A stretch of DNA of 16,629 nucleotides. Origin: CAZGOM01 sp964542875 (GTDB taxonomy: Bacteria; Planctomycetota; Phycisphaerae; Phycisphaerales; Phycisphaeraceae). Positions 13,776-16,629 of the stretch are shown one piece after another. The stretch's first letter is position 1. Every line of letters starts with the position of its first letter. A program made the translations under genes and the position numbers. The stretch is taken from the NCBI GenBank assembly GCA_964542875.1, contig CAZIWA010000121.1, positions 1 to 16,629 on the forward strand, read 5' to 3'. The notes below the pieces were generated by a model. That model worked only from the letters and a program-made list of their open reading frames with translations, searched no databases and was not told where the DNA came from.

Positions 13776-13804
13776 TTTTCTGCGGCCTCGATGGTCGCAG
13801 AAAA
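13776..13804 (-). terminator. Hairpin after the 231-aa gene, weak terminator candidate
   Basis: TTTTCTGCG (13776-13784) pairs perfectly with CGCAGAAAA (13796-13804), extendable by three inner pairs. It begins about 24 nt after the stop codon at 13828. The 3' arm ends in A residues rather than U on either strand, so it is not a textbook intrinsic terminator. Confidence 0.45.
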
Positions 13805-13827
13805 AACTCAGGCTTCGATTGCCGTCT

Positions 13828-14523
13828 TCAGCTCCCGCCGTTGCGCATCGTGTCCAGCGACGACGGGAACGGGTACCTTGCATACACCGGCGTCGGCGCC
13901 ACTTCCCACATCGCAGGCGCCGGGTAAATGTCGCCCGTGTACCCCGCGCCGTGAATTGCGCCCAGCACCGCTTCAAAGCTCGGTTCCTGGCCATTTTCGG
14001 CCTTGAGCGCGTTGGAACGCGCGCCAAGGAAGCTCACCGATGCCGAAGGCAGCCGCTCGGACCGCCGGGCAATCATCTCCGTCACGATCCCAAACGCCTG
14101 TGTCAGGTCGTTGAGCGTCAGGTAGCTGCGCGTGCTGGGACGCAAAATCGCCAGCACCTCCACGGCATCCATGTCGTACTTGATCACCCGCACCGCGTTC
14201 TTCTTGGCGGTGCTGAATACCTTGGCATGCGCCGTGATCGACGGCTCATCCCACTGGCTCGTCGGCAGCAGCGTCGCAAGCTGCGTCACAATGCCCGACT
14301 TGTTGTCCGTGTCGTTCACCGCGCACACCAGTGTCCGATACCGGCCCGCCAGCAGATCCTCCAGCAAATGCTGCCCCCACATCACACGGATCTTCGGGCT
14401 CCGGTCCGGCACTTTGGAAGGCCGCGCATCCGGCAGCAGGATAATCCGCTCATCAGCCTGGATGTCCTGTAAAAGCCGATCTGCATCTCCTTCGTACACC
14501 CTGCCGCCTGGGGTTTGTGCCAT
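13828..14523 (-). CDS. Conserved hypothetical protein, 231 aa
   Basis: I do not recognise this protein. It is a mixed alpha/beta soluble protein without signal peptide or membrane segment. Residues 1-60 are charged, with ERIILLPDARP (25-35) and KIRVMWGQHLLEDLLAGRYRTLVCAVN (44-70), which look like beta-alpha-beta units. The middle has AVRVIKYDMDAVEVLAIL (110-127). The C-terminal third is Pro/Tyr/Trp-rich: GYTGDIYPAPAMWEVAPTPVYARYPFPSSLDTM (194-226). The ATG is well supported by GAGG 8 nt upstream. Coding character is clear from the ribosome binding site, the length and the complex residue use. It is divergent from the Gfo/Idh gene, sharing a 169-bp promoter region, and lies upstream of the tandem paralogues but is separated from them by 260 bp and a hairpin. 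Confidence 0.85.
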   Translation of the reverse strand: MAQTPGGRVYEGDADRLLQDIQADERIILLPDARPSKVPDRSPKIRVMWGQHLLEDLLAGRYRTLVCAVNDTDNKSGIVTQLATLLPTSQWDEPSITAHAKVFSTAKKNAVRVIKYDMDAVEVLAILRPSTRSYLTLNDLTQAFGIVTEMIARRSERLPSASVSFLGARSNALKAENGQEPSFEAVLGAIHGAGYTGDIYPAPAMWEVAPTPVYARYPFPSSLDTMRNGGS

Positions 14524-14570
14524 GACCTGATCCTCTTTTTTTAATGGACTTCTAATGTCTAAAGTTTGCC

Positions 14571-14585
14571 GGAAACTCCGTTTCC
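14571..14585. promoter_or_regulatory. Palindrome GGAAAC-TCC-GTTTCC between divergent genes, candidate operator
   Basis: A perfect 6-bp inverted repeat with a 3-nt centre, about midway in the divergent 169-bp spacer. It could bind a regulator of one or both genes. Confidence 0.4.
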
Positions 14586-14592
14586 AGCTACA

Positions 14593-14620
14593 TTGTAACC
14601 GCTTCTTTTGAAGTCATAAG
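14593..14620 (+). promoter_or_regulatory. Weak candidate promoter of the Gfo/Idh gene
   Basis: TTGTAA (14593-14598) and CATAAG (14615-14620), each 4 of 6 to consensus, are separated by 16 nt. Transcription would begin near 14627 and the leader would include the GC-rich hairpin at 14645-14668. Confidence 0.25.
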
Positions 14621-14644
14621 CACTTAAGAACACTCCCCCGGAGG

Positions 14645-14668
14645 CGCCGGTTCTCGGCCCCGCCGGCG
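14645..14668 (+). promoter_or_regulatory. GC-rich leader hairpin before the Gfo/Idh start
   Basis: CGCCGG (14645-14650) pairs with CCGGCG (14663-14668) around 12 nt, ending 24 nt before the ATG at 14693. It lies just upstream of the purine-rich GGAAAGG (14675-14681) that may be the ribosome binding site. It might be a dispersed repeat. Confidence 0.4.
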
Positions 14669-14692
14669 GGTACTGGAAAGGCCTGTCAGAGC

Positions 14693-15778
14693 ATGTCGAA
14701 AGTCCGCAAAGTTGCCATCATCGGCGTCGGAGCCATCGCGGGTATGCACGCACGCGCTCTGGGCGATATCCCCACCGTCAAGCTTGTCGCCGGCAGCTGC
14801 CGAAACCAGGAAAAAGGCCAGAAGTTCGCCCAGCAGTTCAATTGCAACTGGCACTCCGACTTTGAACAGATGCTCGACAAGGAAAAGCCCGATCTCGTCA
14901 CCATCTGCACCCCCTCGGGCGCTCACCTGGAGCCCATGCTCGCCGCCGCCAAACGCGGCATCCACGTCCTGTGTGAAAAACCCCTCGAGATCACCACCGA
15001 GCGCATCGACCAGATGATCGCCGCCGCCAAGCAGTACGGCGTCCTCCTGGGCGGCTTCTTCCAAAACCGCTACAAGCCCGTTGTCCGCTCCATCTTCGAC
15101 GCTGCCGGACAGGGCCGCTTTGGCTCCATCGCCACCGTCAATGCCTACGTCCCCTGGTGGCGCGAAGACGCCTACTACGCCCCCAACCGCTGGCAAGGCA
15201 AGCTCAAATACGACGGCGGCGGCGCCATGATGAACCAATCCATCCATGGCGTTGATGCCGTCCAGTGGATCGTCGGCAACACCATGCCCAACCTCAAGCC
15301 CGACGAAAACCCCGTCGAGCAGGTCTTCGCTTTCACCGCCAAACGCTCACACGACCCCAACCTCATTGAAGTTGAAGACACCGCCGTCGCCGTCCTCAAA
15401 TTCAAGAACGGCGCACTGGGACAAATCCTCGGCGCAACCTCCATGTGGCCCGGCTCCATGCTCCGCATCCAGGTCGCCGGCCGAGACGGCACCGCGGAAA
15501 TCCTCAACGAAGAGCTCACCGCTTATCAGTTCCGCACCGAAAACCCCGCCGACCCCGCCACCCGCGAAAAGTTCAGCGCAAAAAGCAAAGTCGCAGGCGG
15601 CGCCTCCGACCCCATGGCCATCGACTACACCAACCACACACGCAACATCGCCGCTTTCCTCGATAACCTCGACAAAGCCACTCAACCGGACATCGACGGC
15701 GTACAGGCCCGCAAAGCCGTCGCTATCATTCAAGCCATCTACAAGTCCGCCAAAGAAGGCGTTGCCGTTCGGCCCTGA
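14693..15778 (+). CDS. Gfo/Idh/MocA family NAD(P)-dependent oxidoreductase
   Basis: A 361-aa cytoplasmic dehydrogenase acting on a sugar, sugar acid or nucleotide-sugar. The N-terminal Rossmann fold starts VAIIGVGAIAGMHARAL (7-23), with the family's CEKPLE block (94-99, EKP 95-97) following ICTPSGAHLEPMLAAAKRGIHVL. The C-terminal alpha/beta domain has the GGGAMMNQSIHGVDAVQWIVG signature (175-195), with His185 and Asp188 in the usual active-site positions. This signature resembles the subgroup containing UDP-N-acetyl-2-amino-2-deoxyglucuronate dehydrogenases (WlbA type), but the substrate is not determinable. The length is normal. No signal peptide is seen, unlike many planctomycete members of this family, which carry Tat signals. 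The ATG at 14693 is preceded by GGAAAGG at a long spacing of 11 nt. It is followed on the same strand by plsY after 94 bp and diverges from the 231-aa gene. Confidence 0.93.
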   Translation: MSKVRKVAIIGVGAIAGMHARALGDIPTVKLVAGSCRNQEKGQKFAQQFNCNWHSDFEQMLDKEKPDLVTICTPSGAHLEPMLAAAKRGIHVLCEKPLEITTERIDQMIAAAKQYGVLLGGFFQNRYKPVVRSIFDAAGQGRFGSIATVNAYVPWWREDAYYAPNRWQGKLKYDGGGAMMNQSIHGVDAVQWIVGNTMPNLKPDENPVEQVFAFTAKRSHDPNLIEVEDTAVAVLKFKNGALGQILGATSMWPGSMLRIQVAGRDGTAEILNEELTAYQFRTENPADPATREKFSAKSKVAGGASDPMAIDYTNHTRNIAAFLDNLDKATQPDIDGVQARKAVAIIQAIYKSAKEGVAVRP

Positions 15779-15872
15779 TCGTTCTTTTCTTGCAATATCC
15801 CTTCGCTCCGCGCGTCTGAATCAGGCCGCGCCAAAGCTGTTTAAGTTTGTCTAGCCCACGACTGGAGTCTCA

Positions 15873-16595
15873 ATGCTTCTCTTGCTTGCCCAACAGGCCG
15901 CCACCGCCCCCGCGCAGACCGAGGCCTTCAAAAGCCCGGTCCCCTGGCACATCTGGCCCGTCATCGGCTACCTCTGTGGCTGCATCTCCTTCGCCTGGAT
16001 CATCGGCAAGGCTCACGGCGTCGACCTCATGAAAGAAGGCAGCCGAAACCTCGGCGCCACCAACGTCGGCCGCGTTCTGGGCAAAAAATGGGGCTACATC
16101 TGCTTCCTGGGCGACGCCCTCAAAGGCTTCATCCCCGTCGTCGCCGCCGGCATCGTCATGGGCTGGTTCGGCAAAAGCAACATCTCCAATGGCGACGCAT
16201 GGCACTGGCTCTACGTCGGCGTCGCCGCCATGCTCGGGCACATGTTCCCCTTCTGGCTCAAGTTCCGAGGCGGCAAAGGCGTCGCCACCGGCCTGGGCGT
16301 CCTCCTGGGCTTCTGGCCCTGGATCACCCTCCCCGCCGCCGCAGCCTTTGTCCTCTGGATTCTCCTGGTCCTCATCACCCGCTATATCAGCGTCGGCAGC
16401 ATCGCCGCCGCCATCTTCCTGCCCATCTTCGTCTTCGCCTACAGCTACTACAACGCCATGAAACCCGCCCAGGTCGCGCCCTTCCTGCTCACCGCGGCAC
16501 TCATGGGCGTCATGGTCGTCATCCGCCACCGCGGCAACATCAAGCGCCTCAAAGAAGGCACCGAATCCAAAATCGGCGCCAAAAAACCCGCCTGA
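15873..16595 (+). CDS. plsY: Acyl-phosphate:glycerol-3-phosphate acyltransferase
   Basis: PlsY transfers the acyl group from acyl-phosphate to glycerol 3-phosphate to give lysophosphatidic acid, the first step of phospholipid synthesis, in the inner membrane. All three family motifs are present: GSRNLGATN (56-64), GHMFPFWLKFRGGKGVATG (122-140, with the catalytic-region RGGKG) and RHRGNIKRLKEGTE (218-231). There are about seven hydrophobic segments: roughly 25-46, 74-99, 110-128, 136-150, 151-169, 172-193 and 202-217. At 240 aa it is somewhat longer than the usual 200-215 because of an N-terminal extension of about 20 residues and a short insertion near 100-110. GGAG lies 5 nt before the ATG at 15873. 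It may be co-transcribed with the Gfo/Idh gene, but the 94-bp gap could hold its own promoter. Confidence 0.96.
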   Translation: MLLLLAQQAATAPAQTEAFKSPVPWHIWPVIGYLCGCISFAWIIGKAHGVDLMKEGSRNLGATNVGRVLGKKWGYICFLGDALKGFIPVVAAGIVMGWFGKSNISNGDAWHWLYVGVAAMLGHMFPFWLKFRGGKGVATGLGVLLGFWPWITLPAAAAFVLWILLVLITRYISVGSIAAAIFLPIFVFAYSYYNAMKPAQVAPFLLTAALMGVMVVIRHRGNIKRLKEGTESKIGAKKPA

Positions 16596-16629
16596 TCCAT
16601 CAACGCCACGAAACCTCTTACCCCCTCTC

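Noticed and set aside
13568..13827. tRNA or known riboswitch in the structured spacer
   Set aside because: No cloverleaf with T-loop GTTCGA, and no motif of the TPP, cobalamin, SAM, glycine or fluoride classes that I can recognise.

Overview
The window looks like chromosomal DNA of a GC-rich Planctomycetota bacterium, perhaps Phycisphaerae. That placement is an inference. It rests on a RpoD-like sigma factor with a short N-terminus, several low-annotation enzyme families, and the gap at 579-968, which carries hairpin repeats of a kind I associate with planctomycete spacers. I see no phage, transposon, CRISPR array, tRNA or rRNA.

Layout. At the left edge (36-578, +) is a small protein joining a nitrile-hydratase-like leader (NHLP) segment to a STAS domain. 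A 390-bp repeat-bearing gap follows. Then comes a long run of minus-strand genes, read here in transcription order from right to left: an unknown 231-aa protein (14523-13828); two tandem paralogues of an unrecognised family of about 590 aa (13567-11807 and 11772-9988); pdxA (9823-8789); a secreted glycoside-hydrolase-like protein of 1039 aa (8593-5474); a short-chain polyprenyl diphosphate synthase, ispA-like (5297-4380); dxs (4232-2244), followed by a strong terminator hairpin; and a sigma-70 family factor (1907-969). On the right are two plus-strand genes: a Gfo/Idh/MocA oxidoreductase (14693-15778) and plsY (15873-16595).

How the genes fit together. ispA and dxs form an isoprenoid-precursor pair. 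DXS also supplies 1-deoxy-xylulose 5-phosphate, a co-substrate of pyridoxal phosphate synthesis, and PdxA acts in that same pathway, so dxs and pdxA in one stretch may be meaningful. The two paralogues, the secreted hydrolase and the Gfo/Idh enzyme hint at carbohydrate handling. plsY starts phospholipid synthesis. The spacers between the minus-strand genes (34 to 336 bp) suggest several transcription units rather than one operon.

Most unusual points: the NHLP-STAS fusion; a 178-nt stretch (8620-8797) without a single G on the plus strand; the tandem unknown paralogues with a palindrome-rich leader; an AT-hook-like tail on the sigma factor; and short arrays of 7-nt repeats in spacers. The plus strand is strongly C-over-G biased whatever the gene orientation, which suggests replication-strand skew.
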